Below, piece after piece: positions 15,398-23,857 of a stretch of 64,000 nucleotides of DNA. The notes beneath the pieces are model-generated. The model saw only the letters and a list, made by a program, of their open reading frames with translations, did not search any database and had not been told where the DNA came from. The translations under genes and the position numbers were made by a program. The DNA lies in NCBI GenBank assembly GCA_965247175.1, contig OZ252006.1, positions 2,852,001 through 2,916,000 on the forward strand, given 5' to 3'. This stretch comes from JANQMX01 sp965247175 (GTDB lineage: Bacteria; Pseudomonadota; Alphaproteobacteria; Kiloniellales; DSM-21159). Numbering within the stretch: position 1 is the first letter of the stretch; each line of letters begins with the position of its first letter.

Positions 15398-16204
15398 ATG
15401 GGCAGTGCGTCGGACCTGGTAACGGAAGGCGACATCGAAACTCTGGAGCGGGACGGCATCGTCTGCCTGCGCCAGGCCTTCAGCGAGGACTGGCTGGCCT
15501 TGCTGCGCGAGGCCACGGAGGCGGAGATGGCCGACCCCGGCCCCATGGTCCTGGACCTGACGCGCGACGAGGGCGGGCGTTTCTTCGGCAACACCTTCGT
15601 CTGGAAGCACCGACCGGAGTTTCGCAAGTTCGTCTTCGAGTCCGGTGCCGCCGACATGGCCGCTGCGCTGATGCGCTCCAGCAAGATCAACCTCTTCTTC
15701 GATCAGCTGCTGGTCAAGGAGCCGGGAACCGGCGCCGAAACCTACTGGCACCATGATCAGCCCTACTGGCCAGTCGCCGGCCGGCAGGTGCTCTCCATGT
15801 GGGTGGCGCTCGACGAGGTGACGAAGGAGAGCGGCGCCGTCGAGTACTTGGCTGGCTCGCACCTCTGGGGCAAGCGCTTCCAAGCCAAGAGCTTCACCGG
15901 CGACAGCCGCTACAAGGAGGTTCTGCCGCCAGTCCCCGACATCGAGGCCGAGCGCGACCAGCATCGCTTTGTTCGCTACGAGCTGGCACCGGGCGACTGC
16001 ACCTTCCACTACGGCCTTACCTTGCACGCCGCGCCGGGCAACAGCCGCAACGACCGGCGGCGTCGCGCCTACATCGTGCGCTGGGCCGGCGACGACGCCA
16101 CCTACTACCCGCGGCCCGACATTCAGCCCATGCTCAGCGACCCGGGCATCCCCTCGGGCGCGGCGCTCGATTCCGATCTCTTCCCGGTGGTCGTGCAGGC
16201 TTAG
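15398..16204 (+). CDS. Phytanoyl-CoA dioxygenase (PhyH) family Fe(II)/2-oxoglutarate oxygenase
   Basis: This 268-residue protein has the PhyH double-stranded beta helix. The iron triad is visible as His118/Asp120 (YWHHDQPYW, HxD) and the distal His210 (FHYGLTLHAAPGNSR), with the 2-oxoglutarate-binding arginine shortly after (Arg217-223 cluster). Members hydroxylate diverse small molecules including ectoine, phytanoyl-CoA and natural products. The substrate is not evident. It diverges from the ECF sigma gene across about 80 bases. Its stop overlaps the end of the convergent GST gene by 4 bases. Confidence 0.9.
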   Translation: MGSASDLVTEGDIETLERDGIVCLRQAFSEDWLALLREATEAEMADPGPMVLDLTRDEGGRFFGNTFVWKHRPEFRKFVFESGAADMAAALMRSSKINLFFDQLLVKEPGTGAETYWHHDQPYWPVAGRQVLSMWVALDEVTKESGAVEYLAGSHLWGKRFQAKSFTGDSRYKEVLPPVPDIEAERDQHRFVRYELAPGDCTFHYGLTLHAAPGNSRNDRRRRAYIVRWAGDDATYYPRPDIQPMLSDPGIPSGAALDSDLFPVVVQA

Positions 16205-16944
16205 GTCGCTGCCGCGCCAACGGCATCGGGCAGCCGCGACGGCAGGCGCGCGGTCGGCGCGATGAAGGCGTCTCCGGAAATCCCCTCACGATGGAGGGCG
16301 CGCATCACCGACGGACGCTGCTGCAGCCCAGCAAGCAGCCGGGTGAGATTGGGAAAGCGCTCTACCTCATCGGCGCTCATCGGCGTGTGGCCCGCCGGAT
16401 AGAGCTGCGACCAGCGCAAGCAACAGCCAAGATAGAAATCGCAGATGGACAGGCCCCAAGGCAGGAGATGGTCGCCGCCGTGCTCTGCCAGCATCTCCTC
16501 CAGCAGGCTCAAGTGCCCGAGAATGCGCTTGGCCATGACTGCCCGCAGCGGAGTGATCTCCGAGGGCTGGGTGACGTAGCGCTCGCTGTAGAAGCAAAGC
16601 CGCAGGTCGGCATGAAGCGTGTTGGAGAGCATAAAGAGCCACTTGAGGCAGCTGGCCCGTGCCTGCGCTTTCTGATGTCCAACCGCTTCTGCCGAAGGCG
16701 CCAGCGTGTCGTGCCGATCGGCAAGATAGAGCGCGATGGCGCCGGTCTCGAACAGCACGGTGTCGTTGGCTTTATCGATCAACACCGGCAGCAGACCGCG
16801 CGGATTGAGCCGCAGGAAGGTCGCATCCCGCTCAGAACGCCGGCGCGGCACCTCGCTGTCGTCGTAGTGGGCGCCGAGCTCCTCTAAGATCATGCGGATG
16901 ACCAGATTGGCGCTGTCGGGGCTGTAATAGAGCAAATATGACAA
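16201..16944 (-). CDS. Glutathione S-transferase family protein
   Basis: This 247-residue protein probably starts at TTG 16944, with GGGGAGG 7 bases upstream. This yields the expected thioredoxin-fold beginning SYLLYYSPDSANLVIRMILE. LNPRGLLPVLID and ETGAIALYLADRH are the glutathione-binding cis-proline region and the E-S/T-G segment of the N-terminal domain. A helical C-terminal domain follows (LLPWGLSICDFYLGCCLRW). It is most likely a cytosolic detoxification or reductive transferase. It is convergent with the dioxygenase gene. The ATG-only alternative would delete the first strand, so TTG is preferred. Confidence 0.85.
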   Translation of the reverse strand: MSYLLYYSPDSANLVIRMILEELGAHYDDSEVPRRRSERDATFLRLNPRGLLPVLIDKANDTVLFETGAIALYLADRHDTLAPSAEAVGHQKAQARASCLKWLFMLSNTLHADLRLCFYSERYVTQPSEITPLRAVMAKRILGHLSLLEEMLAEHGGDHLLPWGLSICDFYLGCCLRWSQLYPAGHTPMSADEVERFPNLTRLLAGLQQRPSVMRALHREGISGDAFIAPTARLPSRLPDAVGAAAT

Positions 16945-17240
16945 AGCGCGGCCTCCCCTCGCGTTGCCCGTCCTCGCCGGGCCATGGCAGGAACGAAAGC
17001 ATAGGAGTCGGCGAACAGCCGCGACAAACGAGCTTATCTTGCCCGATGCCCAACTTTCTCTAATTCGCGCGGAATCCGGTGGCGGAGGCCGCCTGCTGAC
17101 CCGGTGGCGACTGAGGCGGAATTCACACACCTGTAGGAAATCGTTTCCCACATCTTAAGTGCTGCTGAAAGTTTGTCTCGAATGTGATACAAAAACTTGG
17201 GGATATCAGGGGCTTGGTTAATTTTTGCCGTGGGGTTGGG

Positions 17241-19013
17241 ATGAGATTCACAAAGACGCTGCTGTTGGCAGGCTTGTTGGCGGGCATATCTTTGCAGGGT
17301 GCGGCCGGGGAAGACCGCGCCCTCGAAACGAGTGTCGGAACGCCGACCGCGGCTCTGCCGCAGACCTTCCTGCCCAGCCACGAGGCCGGCACGCCGGCAA
17401 CGCAGCCGCTCGGCAAGCTGCAGCTCGCCTTGCTCGGCGTGCTCAGCGATCAGGGCGCGGCAAAGCCGGTAGAGCTCGGCGCCCGCTCGTCCTCCGACGC
17501 CGAAGCCCTGCGCGAGAACTATGCCGCCCGGGACTATCGGCCGATCTGGCTTAGCGAAGAGGGACTGACGCCGAGCGGCGAAGCGTTGCTGCAGACCTTG
17601 CAGGCGGCAGACACAGACGGCCTCATCCCCGGCGACTATGGCGCCGAGGCGCGCCGGGCCGCCCGCGCGGCCGACGTCGCCGCTCCGGCCGCCCTGGCGC
17701 GCATGGAACTGCAGCTGTCGGGAGCCCTCCTGGCCTTCCTGACCGATCTCAACATCGGGCGGGTCGACCCGGCCAGCCTGGGCGAAGAGCACGACATCGA
17801 GCGCAAGAGCGTGGACCCGGTCGCGCTGCTGCACGGCGCGATCGAGGCGCCGAGCCTTGCCGACTATGTGGCTGCGCAGCGGCCGCAAACAGCGGCTTAC
17901 GCCGGACTGCGGCAGGCGCTGCGCGACTATCGCTGGCTGGCGACCGTCCAGGCCGACACCTTCGTCCCGGCCGGCCCGACGCTGAGACCCGGCGATGAAG
18001 ACCCGCGCGTGCCGCTGCTGCGGGAACGCCTGGCGCAGCTCGAGCAGGTCGCAACGCCCCTGCCGCAGGTGAGCAGCGGCTTCTCTCACGCCTTGGTGCC
18101 CGCAGCCTACATTCCGGAGCCGGGCGAGCTCTACGACCCGACGCTGGAAGACGCGGTGATGGCATTTCAACGGCGCCACGGCCTGGAGGTCGACGGCATC
18201 GTTGGGCGTCAAACGCTCGCCGCGCTCAATGTGACCTTGGCCGAGCGTGCGGCCCAAATCCTGGTCAATCTGGAGCGGCTGCGCTGGCAGGCCGCGGAGC
18301 TGGGCGAGACCCACGTCAGCGTCAACCTGCCCGACTATCGCATGCGGATGGTGTCGCACGGCGCCGTCGTGCATGAAGCCCGGGTGGTCATCGGCACGAA
18401 GAAGAACCGCACCCCGCTGTTCAGCGACCGGATCACCTACCTGGAATTCAATCCCTTCTGGAACGTGCCGCGGAGCATCGTCGGCGAGGAGATCCTGCCG
18501 AAGCTGCGCGAGGATCCGGGCTACCTCGCCGCCAACAATTACAAGCTGCTGAGCGACTGGGGCGGGGATCCGTCAGAGCTGGATCCCTATGGCATCCCCT
18601 GGGATCAGGTGACGGCCAAGGGCTTTCCCTTCCGCGTGCGCCAGGAGCCGGGTCCGGGCAACGCGCTGGGTCTGGTCAAGTTCATGTTCCCGAACCATCA
18701 CAGCGTCTACATGCACGACACGCCGGCCAAGAGTCTGTTCGGCAAGACGCACCGCGCCTTCAGTCACGGCTGCATCCGGGTTCAGCATCCTGAGCAGTTC
18801 GCCCAGGTGCTGCTCGACTGGTCGGGCGAAGAGGTCCAGGAGGTGTTGGACAGCTCGGAGCGCCGTATCGTCTCGCTCGCCGAGCCGATCCCTGTGCACC
18901 TGACCTACTACACGGCCTGGCAGGCGGAAGACGGCTCGCTACAGTTCCGCAGCGATCCCTACGGCAACGATCCGCTCCTGACCCAAGCTCTGCTGGGTGG
19001 CGACATCCGCTGA
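17241..19013 (+). CDS. L,D-transpeptidase (YcbB/LdtD-like)
   Basis: This 590-residue protein starts at ATG 17241 (MRFTKTLLLAGLLAG) with an N-terminal signal peptide. Three family parts are seen: an N-terminal scaffold domain (ENYAARDYRPIWL, DGLIPGDYG), a peptidoglycan-binding segment (DAVMAFQRRHGLEVDGIVGRQ), and a C-terminal YkuD catalytic domain with the motif SHGCIRVQ (nucleophile Cys511) and the histidine of YMHDTP. Such periplasmic enzymes make 3-3 crosslinks in peptidoglycan or attach proteins to it. A murein endopeptidase-type DUF882 gene follows on the same strand, so the two probably act on the same cell-wall bonds. Confidence 0.92.
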   Translation: MRFTKTLLLAGLLAGISLQGAAGEDRALETSVGTPTAALPQTFLPSHEAGTPATQPLGKLQLALLGVLSDQGAAKPVELGARSSSDAEALRENYAARDYRPIWLSEEGLTPSGEALLQTLQAADTDGLIPGDYGAEARRAARAADVAAPAALARMELQLSGALLAFLTDLNIGRVDPASLGEEHDIERKSVDPVALLHGAIEAPSLADYVAAQRPQTAAYAGLRQALRDYRWLATVQADTFVPAGPTLRPGDEDPRVPLLRERLAQLEQVATPLPQVSSGFSHALVPAAYIPEPGELYDPTLEDAVMAFQRRHGLEVDGIVGRQTLAALNVTLAERAAQILVNLERLRWQAAELGETHVSVNLPDYRMRMVSHGAVVHEARVVIGTKKNRTPLFSDRITYLEFNPFWNVPRSIVGEEILPKLREDPGYLAANNYKLLSDWGGDPSELDPYGIPWDQVTAKGFPFRVRQEPGPGNALGLVKFMFPNHHSVYMHDTPAKSLFGKTHRAFSHGCIRVQHPEQFAQVLLDWSGEEVQEVLDSSERRIVSLAEPIPVHLTYYTAWQAEDGSLQFRSDPYGNDPLLTQALLGGDIR

Positions 19014-19053
19014 GCCGCCGCGCCAGCTTCGGTCATTTTCGACGGCCATTTCG

Positions 19054-19069
19054 CGAAGCGTTAACTTCG
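19054..19069 (+). terminator. Weak hairpin after the L,D-transpeptidase gene
   Basis: CGAAG (19054-19058) and CTTCG (19065-19069) flank a 6-base loop and are followed by TTCCTTT. The stem is short, so termination would be partial at best. Confidence 0.3.
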
Positions 19070-19170
19070 TTCCTTTAGGTTTCCTCTTGCCAAATCGGCG
19101 TGTCCTTCGCTAGTTGCCTCCAACCGGAGGCGACAAGCCGGGACCAAGCTTGGACAGAGAGGAACAACTT

Positions 19171-19773
19171 GTGTGCGGAGCGGACTTCCCCCACGAGTCC
19201 AAAACGGACCCTTGCACCCCCGACACCCCAGAGCTTGACATCAGCCGCCGCGGCTTCGTCGCCGGCGCCGGCCTCACAGGCCTTTTGGCCCTGAGCCCGA
19301 TGAGCCAAGCCTTCGCAGCGACCGGCAAGCGGCGCATCGCCTTCCGCCATCTGCATACCGGCGAGACCCTGGCGATCGACTACTGGCGCGGCGGCAACTT
19401 CGACCACGGCTCGCTCAAGCAATTGAACCGCTTCCTGCGCGACTGGCGCACCGATCAGGTGACGCGGATCGACCCCAAGCTGATCGACACGCTTTGGACC
19501 CTGCGCCGCATGGCCGACAGCGATGCGCCGTTCGAGGTTATTTCCGCGTTCCGCTCCCCCAAGACCAACGCCAAGCTGGCCAGCCAGAGCAGCGGTGTTG
19601 CCCGCCGCAGCTATCATATGCGGGGCATGGCCATCGACGTGCGCCTGCCGGACCGCGAGCTGCGCGGCCTGCGCCGGCTCGCCCTGTCCATGAAGGCCGG
19701 CGGCGTCGGCTATTACCCGCGTGACGGCTTCCTGCACATCGACACCGGCAAGGTCCGCAGCTGGGGCGGCTAA
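19171..19773 (+). CDS. DUF882/MepK-type murein peptidase (peptidase M15-like), Tat-exported
   Basis: This protein of about 200 residues starts at GTG 19171, 7 bases after AGAGGA. A TTG at 19114 is open but lacks a ribosome site. The Tat signal is SRRGFVAGAGLTGLLAL. The DUF882 domain includes EVISAFRSPKTNAKLA, RRSYHMRGMAIDVRLP and GGVGYYPRDGFLHIDTG, with the His/Asp/His zinc ligands of the M15-like fold (HMRGMAID and FLHID). E. coli MepK of this family cleaves 3-3 crosslinks, matching the L,D-transpeptidase immediately upstream. The enzyme should work in the periplasm. Confidence 0.9.
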   Translation: MCGADFPHESKTDPCTPDTPELDISRRGFVAGAGLTGLLALSPMSQAFAATGKRRIAFRHLHTGETLAIDYWRGGNFDHGSLKQLNRFLRDWRTDQVTRIDPKLIDTLWTLRRMADSDAPFEVISAFRSPKTNAKLASQSSGVARRSYHMRGMAIDVRLPDRELRGLRRLALSMKAGGVGYYPRDGFLHIDTGKVRSWGG

Positions 19774-19901
19774 GCAGCCCCTCTGAAGCGCGTCCGTCTT
19801 ATCCGGCGCAAGGCGGCCACGCGGCCGCAGCATTTGAAGCCTGCCGTGGCTTTGACTAGGTTCAGGACCTAGCAACGAACAGCCTGCGCAACGGATAGAT
19901 C

Positions 19902-20504
19902 ATGGAAAAGTTCACCAAGCTCACCTCGGTGGCCGCGCCCGTGCGGATGGTCAACATCGATACCGATAAGATCATCCCGGCCCGCTATCTCAAGACCATC
20001 AAGCGCACCGGCCTGTCCGAGGGGCTGTTCCACGACATGCGCCATGACGGCGATGGCAACAAAACCGACTTCGTGCTCAATCATCCGACCTACAGCGAAG
20101 CCCAGATCCTGGTGGTCGGCGACAACTTCGGTTGCGGCTCCAGCCGCGAGCATGCCCCCTGGGCGCTGCTCGATGCAGGCATTCGCTGCCTGATCTCGAC
20201 GAGCTTCGCCGATATCTTCCATAACAACTGCTTCAAGAACGGCGTCCTGCCCATCCAGGTCTCGCAGGACGAGCATGACCGCCTGATGGAGCATGCTGAG
20301 CGCGGCGCCAACGCGACGCTGACCGTGGACCTGGAGGCCCAGACGATTCACGGGCCGGATGATGGGCCGATCGCCTTCGAAGTCGACGCCTGGAAGAAGC
20401 ACTGCCTGCTGAACGGCCTCGACGACATCGGCCACACCCTCAACCACAATCACAAGATCGACGCCTTCGAAGAGCGCCGCAAGCTCGAGACGCCCTGGCT
20501 GTAG
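19902..20504 (+). CDS. leuD: 3-isopropylmalate dehydratase small subunit
   Basis: This 200-residue protein has all LeuD landmarks: MEKFTKLTSVAAPVRMVNIDTDKIIPARYLK, of which NIDTDKIIPA is the substrate-binding loop; GDNFGCGSSREHAPWAL; and FADIFHNNCFKNGVLP. With LeuC, which is not in the window, it isomerises 2- and 3-isopropylmalate in leucine synthesis in the cytosol. The length is normal. It is followed 8 bases later by an FAD-dependent amine oxidase and then leuB, so leuD and leuB are probably in one transcript interrupted by the oxidase gene. Confidence 0.97.
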   Translation: MEKFTKLTSVAAPVRMVNIDTDKIIPARYLKTIKRTGLSEGLFHDMRHDGDGNKTDFVLNHPTYSEAQILVVGDNFGCGSSREHAPWALLDAGIRCLISTSFADIFHNNCFKNGVLPIQVSQDEHDRLMEHAERGANATLTVDLEAQTIHGPDDGPIAFEVDAWKKHCLLNGLDDIGHTLNHNHKIDAFEERRKLETPWL

Positions 20505-20512
20505 CCTCCGTC

Positions 20513-21787
20513 ATGCTTGGCGGGAACGCCGACAAGGACGTTGCCATCGTTGGGGCCGGCGCAGCCGGCTTGGCCGCCGGGCGGCGGCTGGTCGAGGCCG
20601 GGCTCGAGGTCGCAATCCTGGAGGCGCGCGACCGCATCGGCGGCCGCGCCTGGACCGTCGACGTGCGCCCCGGCGTGCCCGCCGATCTGGGTTGCGAGTG
20701 GCTGCACTGCGCCGACCGCAATCCGCTGGTAGCGGTAGCACGCAGTCTCGGCTTCGAGGTCGACGAGCACCCTGAGTTCTGGAGCACGCGCAGCAGCCGG
20801 CTGCGCCTCGGACAATTGGCCTACGACGACTTAAAGGCCGCGCTGGCGGACTTCTGGGCCGAGATCGACGCCTGCGGCGAGGCAAACCGCGATGTTGCCT
20901 GCGCGGAACTCTTCGATCCGGAGAGCCGCTGGCACCCTTGGCTCGACAGCGCCATGGGCCGCATCGCCGGGGCAAGCCTTGCCGAGGTCTCGGCTCTGGA
21001 CCAGGCGCGCATCAAGGAGACGGATCTCAACTGGCGCCTCCCGGCCGGCTACGGCAGCGTCATCGCCCGCTATGGGGACGCTTTGCCGGTGACGCTGGAA
21101 GCGCCGGTCACCCGCATCGACTGGAGCGGTCCGGCGATGACGCTGGACACGCCCAAGGGGCTCGTAACCGCGCGTGCCGTCATCCTCGCCCTGCCGGCCA
21201 GCCTGATCGCAGCCGAGGCCATCGCCTTCGCGCCGGCGCTGCCGCCGACCAAGCAGGAGGCGGCGAGCAACCTGCCGTTGGGCAGCGATCTCAAAGTCTT
21301 TCTTGCCGCCGACGGCAAACCCTTCGGCGGCCAGTACGACATGCAGTACAGCGGCCGCTTCGAGCGCAACGACAGCGGTCACTACCTGATCCACCCCTAC
21401 GGTCGGCCGATCGTTGAGGCCTACTACGGCGGCCAGAACGCCCGAGACCTGGAAGACGCCGGGCCGGCGGCCATGCTGGACTTCGCCATGGAGGAGCTGG
21501 CCGACGTCTTCGGTGCGGAGTTTCGCGGCGAGCTCTCCTTGATCACCCATTCTTCCTGGATGTCCGACCCCTGGGCCCGCGGCTCCTACTCCTATGCCAG
21601 GCCGGGCTGGGCCGATGCCCGCGCCACCTTGGCGGCGCCGCTCGACGACCGCCTGTTCTTCGCCGGCGAAGCGACCTCGACCCCTGACGCTGCCTCCTGC
21701 CACGGCGCCTACCAGAGCGGTCTCGATGCCGCCGAGGATGTGCTGGCGCGCTTCAGCCAGGGCGGCAAGGCGGGCATGCAGAGCTGA
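20513..21787 (+). CDS. FAD-dependent amine oxidase/phytoene-desaturase-like oxidoreductase
   Basis: This 424-residue flavoprotein has the dinucleotide-binding motif IVGAGAAGLAAGRRL at about residues 12-26, the GG-doublet motif DRIGGRAWT, and the C-terminal FAD-contact segment FFAGEATSTPDAASCHGAYQSG, typical of the monoamine/polyamine oxidase family. The substrate is unknown. It sits between leuD and leuB with short gaps, an unusual place, and no amine-handling enzyme is adjacent. The start codon is not backed by a strong ribosome site; coupling to leuD is plausible. Confidence 0.88.
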   Translation: MLGGNADKDVAIVGAGAAGLAAGRRLVEAGLEVAILEARDRIGGRAWTVDVRPGVPADLGCEWLHCADRNPLVAVARSLGFEVDEHPEFWSTRSSRLRLGQLAYDDLKAALADFWAEIDACGEANRDVACAELFDPESRWHPWLDSAMGRIAGASLAEVSALDQARIKETDLNWRLPAGYGSVIARYGDALPVTLEAPVTRIDWSGPAMTLDTPKGLVTARAVILALPASLIAAEAIAFAPALPPTKQEAASNLPLGSDLKVFLAADGKPFGGQYDMQYSGRFERNDSGHYLIHPYGRPIVEAYYGGQNARDLEDAGPAAMLDFAMEELADVFGAEFRGELSLITHSSWMSDPWARGSYSYARPGWADARATLAAPLDDRLFFAGEATSTPDAASCHGAYQSGLDAAEDVLARFSQGGKAGMQS

Positions 21788-21860
21788 CGCCTTGCCCCGC
21801 CGGGCGGCTTCGGCTACCCGAAACGCCGCAAACAGCCGAAAAACACGAGGGGAAGGCTCC

Positions 21861-22973
21861 ATGGCATCCAACAAACGGCTCCTGGTCTTGCCGGGCGACG
21901 GCATCGGCCCTGAGGTGATGGGCGAGGTGCGCCGGGTGATCGACTGGATGGACCGCCGCCGCGCCGTCTCCTTCGACGTGGAAGAGGATCTCGTCGGCGG
22001 AGCCGCCTTCGATGAACACGGCACGCCGCTGCACGACAACACCATGGCGCGCGCGCATGAGGTCGACGCCGTCCTGCTCGGCGCGGTGGGCGGACCCAAG
22101 TGGGACTCCCTGCCCTTCGGCCAGAAGCCGGAGCGCGGCCTGCTGCGCCTTCGCAAGGAGATGGGGCTCTTCGCCAACCTGCGCCCCGCGCTCTGCTTCG
22201 AGGCGCTGGTCGAGGCTTCCAGCCTCAAGCCCGAGATCGTCAGCGGGCTCGACCTCATGATCGTGCGCGAGCTGACCGGCGGCGTCTATTTCGGCGAACC
22301 GCGCGGCATCGAGGATTTGCCGGACGGCGAGCGCCGCGGCATCAACACCCAGGTTTACACCACCAACGAAATCCGCCGGGTGGCGGCCGTCGCCTTCGAG
22401 CTGGCGCGCAAGCGCGGCAGCAAGCTCTGCTCGGTCGAGAAGGCCAACGTCATGGAGTCCGGCGTGCTGTGGCGCGAAGAGGTCACCAAGCTGCACGGCG
22501 AGGGCTACGAGGACGTGGAGCTGAGCCACATGTACGCTGACAACTGCGCCATGCAGCTGGTCCGCTATCCCAAGCAGTTCGACGTCATCGTCACCGACAA
22601 CCTCTTCGGCGACATGCTCTCCGACGAAGCCGCCATGCTGACTGGCTCGCTCGGCATGCTGCCCTCCGCCTCGCTCGGCGCCACCGACGAGACCGGCCGG
22701 CGCAAGGCGCTCTACGAGCCGGTGCACGGCTCGGCCCCTGACATCACAGGGCAGGGCAAGGCCAACCCGCTGGCCACCCTGCTGAGCTTCGCCATGGCCC
22801 TGCGCTACAGCTTCGACCTCGGCGACGACGCCGATCTGATCGAGCGCGCGGTGGAGAAGGTGCTGGCCGACGGCAAGCGCACCAGCGATATCGCAGGACC
22901 CGGCGGACAGGCGATCTCGACCGATGCCATGGGCAGCGCCTTGATCGAAGAGCTCGACCGCATGGCGGCGTGA
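21861..22973 (+). CDS. leuB: 3-isopropylmalate dehydrogenase
   Basis: This 370-residue enzyme starts at ATG 21861 after GAGGGGAAG; the frame is open upstream inside the amine oxidase gene. It begins NKRLLVLPGDGIGPEVMGEV and carries LLGAVGGPKWD, LRKEMGLFANLRPA, RELTGGVYFGEPRG, the metal-binding NLFGDMLSDEAAMLTGSLGMLPSASLG region (only part needed: GDMLSDEAAM) and HGSAPDITGQGKANP near the NAD site. It oxidatively decarboxylates 3-isopropylmalate in leucine synthesis. It is downstream of leuD and upstream of asd, a gene order common in Rhodospirillales. Confidence 0.97.
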   Translation: MASNKRLLVLPGDGIGPEVMGEVRRVIDWMDRRRAVSFDVEEDLVGGAAFDEHGTPLHDNTMARAHEVDAVLLGAVGGPKWDSLPFGQKPERGLLRLRKEMGLFANLRPALCFEALVEASSLKPEIVSGLDLMIVRELTGGVYFGEPRGIEDLPDGERRGINTQVYTTNEIRRVAAVAFELARKRGSKLCSVEKANVMESGVLWREEVTKLHGEGYEDVELSHMYADNCAMQLVRYPKQFDVIVTDNLFGDMLSDEAAMLTGSLGMLPSASLGATDETGRRKALYEPVHGSAPDITGQGKANPLATLLSFAMALRYSFDLGDDADLIERAVEKVLADGKRTSDIAGPGGQAISTDAMGSALIEELDRMAA

Positions 22974-23077
22974 GGCCGAGACGGGTCCCAAGCGGGCTTA
23001 TCCCAAGATTGTCAATTGACCCGGACTCTCAGGCTGCTACCTTCATGTCATCACCAACCGACTTTGGAAGCCGATTG

Positions 23078-23332
23078 ATGACAACCTTGACGAAGAGCAT
23101 CGCGCTCGCGGCTGCGCTGGCCTTCCTCGGCGGCGCCTCGGCCATGGCTGGCCCCGGCTGCAACTACGGCCACAGCCAGACCGTAAGCAACAATCCGGAA
23201 GTCTCTCAGCAGTCGGTCAAGACGGCCGAGACCGCGCCCAAGCAGACTCCGAAGCCTGCGGGCGTTGACCTGACGATCGAAACGGCGGACGCCGGCAAGA
23301 CCGACACGACCAAGGAGAAGACCGCGAACTAG
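23078..23332 (+). CDS. Small secreted protein of unknown function
   Basis: This 84-residue ORF starts at ATG 23078, with GGAAG 7 bases upstream. Residues 1-24 form a clear signal peptide (SIALAAALAFLGGASAMA). The mature part is short and polar, rich in Thr, Lys and Pro, with one cysteine (GPGCNYGHSQ). It resembles small periplasmic proteins found in alphaproteobacteria, but I recognise no family. A strong terminator at 23360-23388 ends the transcript. It may be read through from leuB or have its own promoter. Confidence 0.7.
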   Translation: MTTLTKSIALAAALAFLGGASAMAGPGCNYGHSQTVSNNPEVSQQSVKTAETAPKQTPKPAGVDLTIETADAGKTDTTKEKTAN

Positions 23333-23359
23333 CGGCCTGCGTGCAGATATCGACTGCTC

Positions 23360-23388
23360 AAGGGCCGCTCATCGAAGCGGCCCTTTTC
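23360..23388 (+). terminator. Rho-independent terminator
   Basis: AAGGGCCGCT (23360-23369) and AGCGGCCCTT (23376-23385) form a perfect 10-base stem with a 6-base loop, followed by TTTTC. It lies 28 bases after the small secreted-protein stop. On the other strand it would also follow the convergent Mpo1-like gene, so it may work in both directions. Confidence 0.88.
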
Positions 23389-23403
23389 ATTTCTGGAGAG
23401 GCT

Positions 23404-23796
23404 TCAGTTCTGGATCGGGCCGCGGGCTTTGAGGTGCTGCTGCAGCTCCGGCTCCAGCCGGCCGGAAATCCAGAGGAAGAACATGCGAAAGTCGCTGATC
23501 AGCGACCAGAAGGGATAGGTGAAGGTGGCCGGCTTGTTGTGCTCGACGAAGGCATGGGAGAGCCAGGCAAAGGCATAGCCGCTGACCACGGCCGCCAGCA
23601 GCATCCAGCCGCTGAGGGTGACGATGGCGCAGGCGAGCAAGGCCAGAGCGAGCCCGGTGCCGATGTAGTGCAGACGGCGGGTTTCCGGCTTGCTGTGTTC
23701 GTTGAGGTAGAAGGGCCAGAATTCGCCGTAGGTCGTCGGGCGACCCTCCGACGGGGCGGCGGCCTCGGTCCGCATTTCGCTTTGCTGGGGTGCCAT
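23404..23796 (-). CDS. Mpo1-like (DUF962) membrane protein
   Basis: This 130-residue protein carries the DUF962/Mpo1 signature: GEFWPFYLNEHSKPETRRLHYIGT, broken here as FWPFYLNEH and RRLHYIGTG, then two hydrophobic helices (LALALLACAIVTLSGWMLLA) and HAFVEHNKPATFTYPFWSL. The conserved histidines match the iron-binding residues of yeast Mpo1, a dioxygenase of 2-hydroxy fatty acids. Bacterial members are small inner-membrane proteins of largely untested function. It is convergent with the small secreted-protein gene and diverges from asd. Confidence 0.85.
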   Translation of the reverse strand: MAPQQSEMRTEAAAPSEGRPTTYGEFWPFYLNEHSKPETRRLHYIGTGLALALLACAIVTLSGWMLLAAVVSGYAFAWLSHAFVEHNKPATFTYPFWSLISDFRMFFLWISGRLEPELQQHLKARGPIQN

Positions 23797-23857
23797 TGTG
23801 CGCTGCAGCGTTCGTGATTAGGTTCCAACCTTACAGATAGAGAATGGGATTTTCGTG

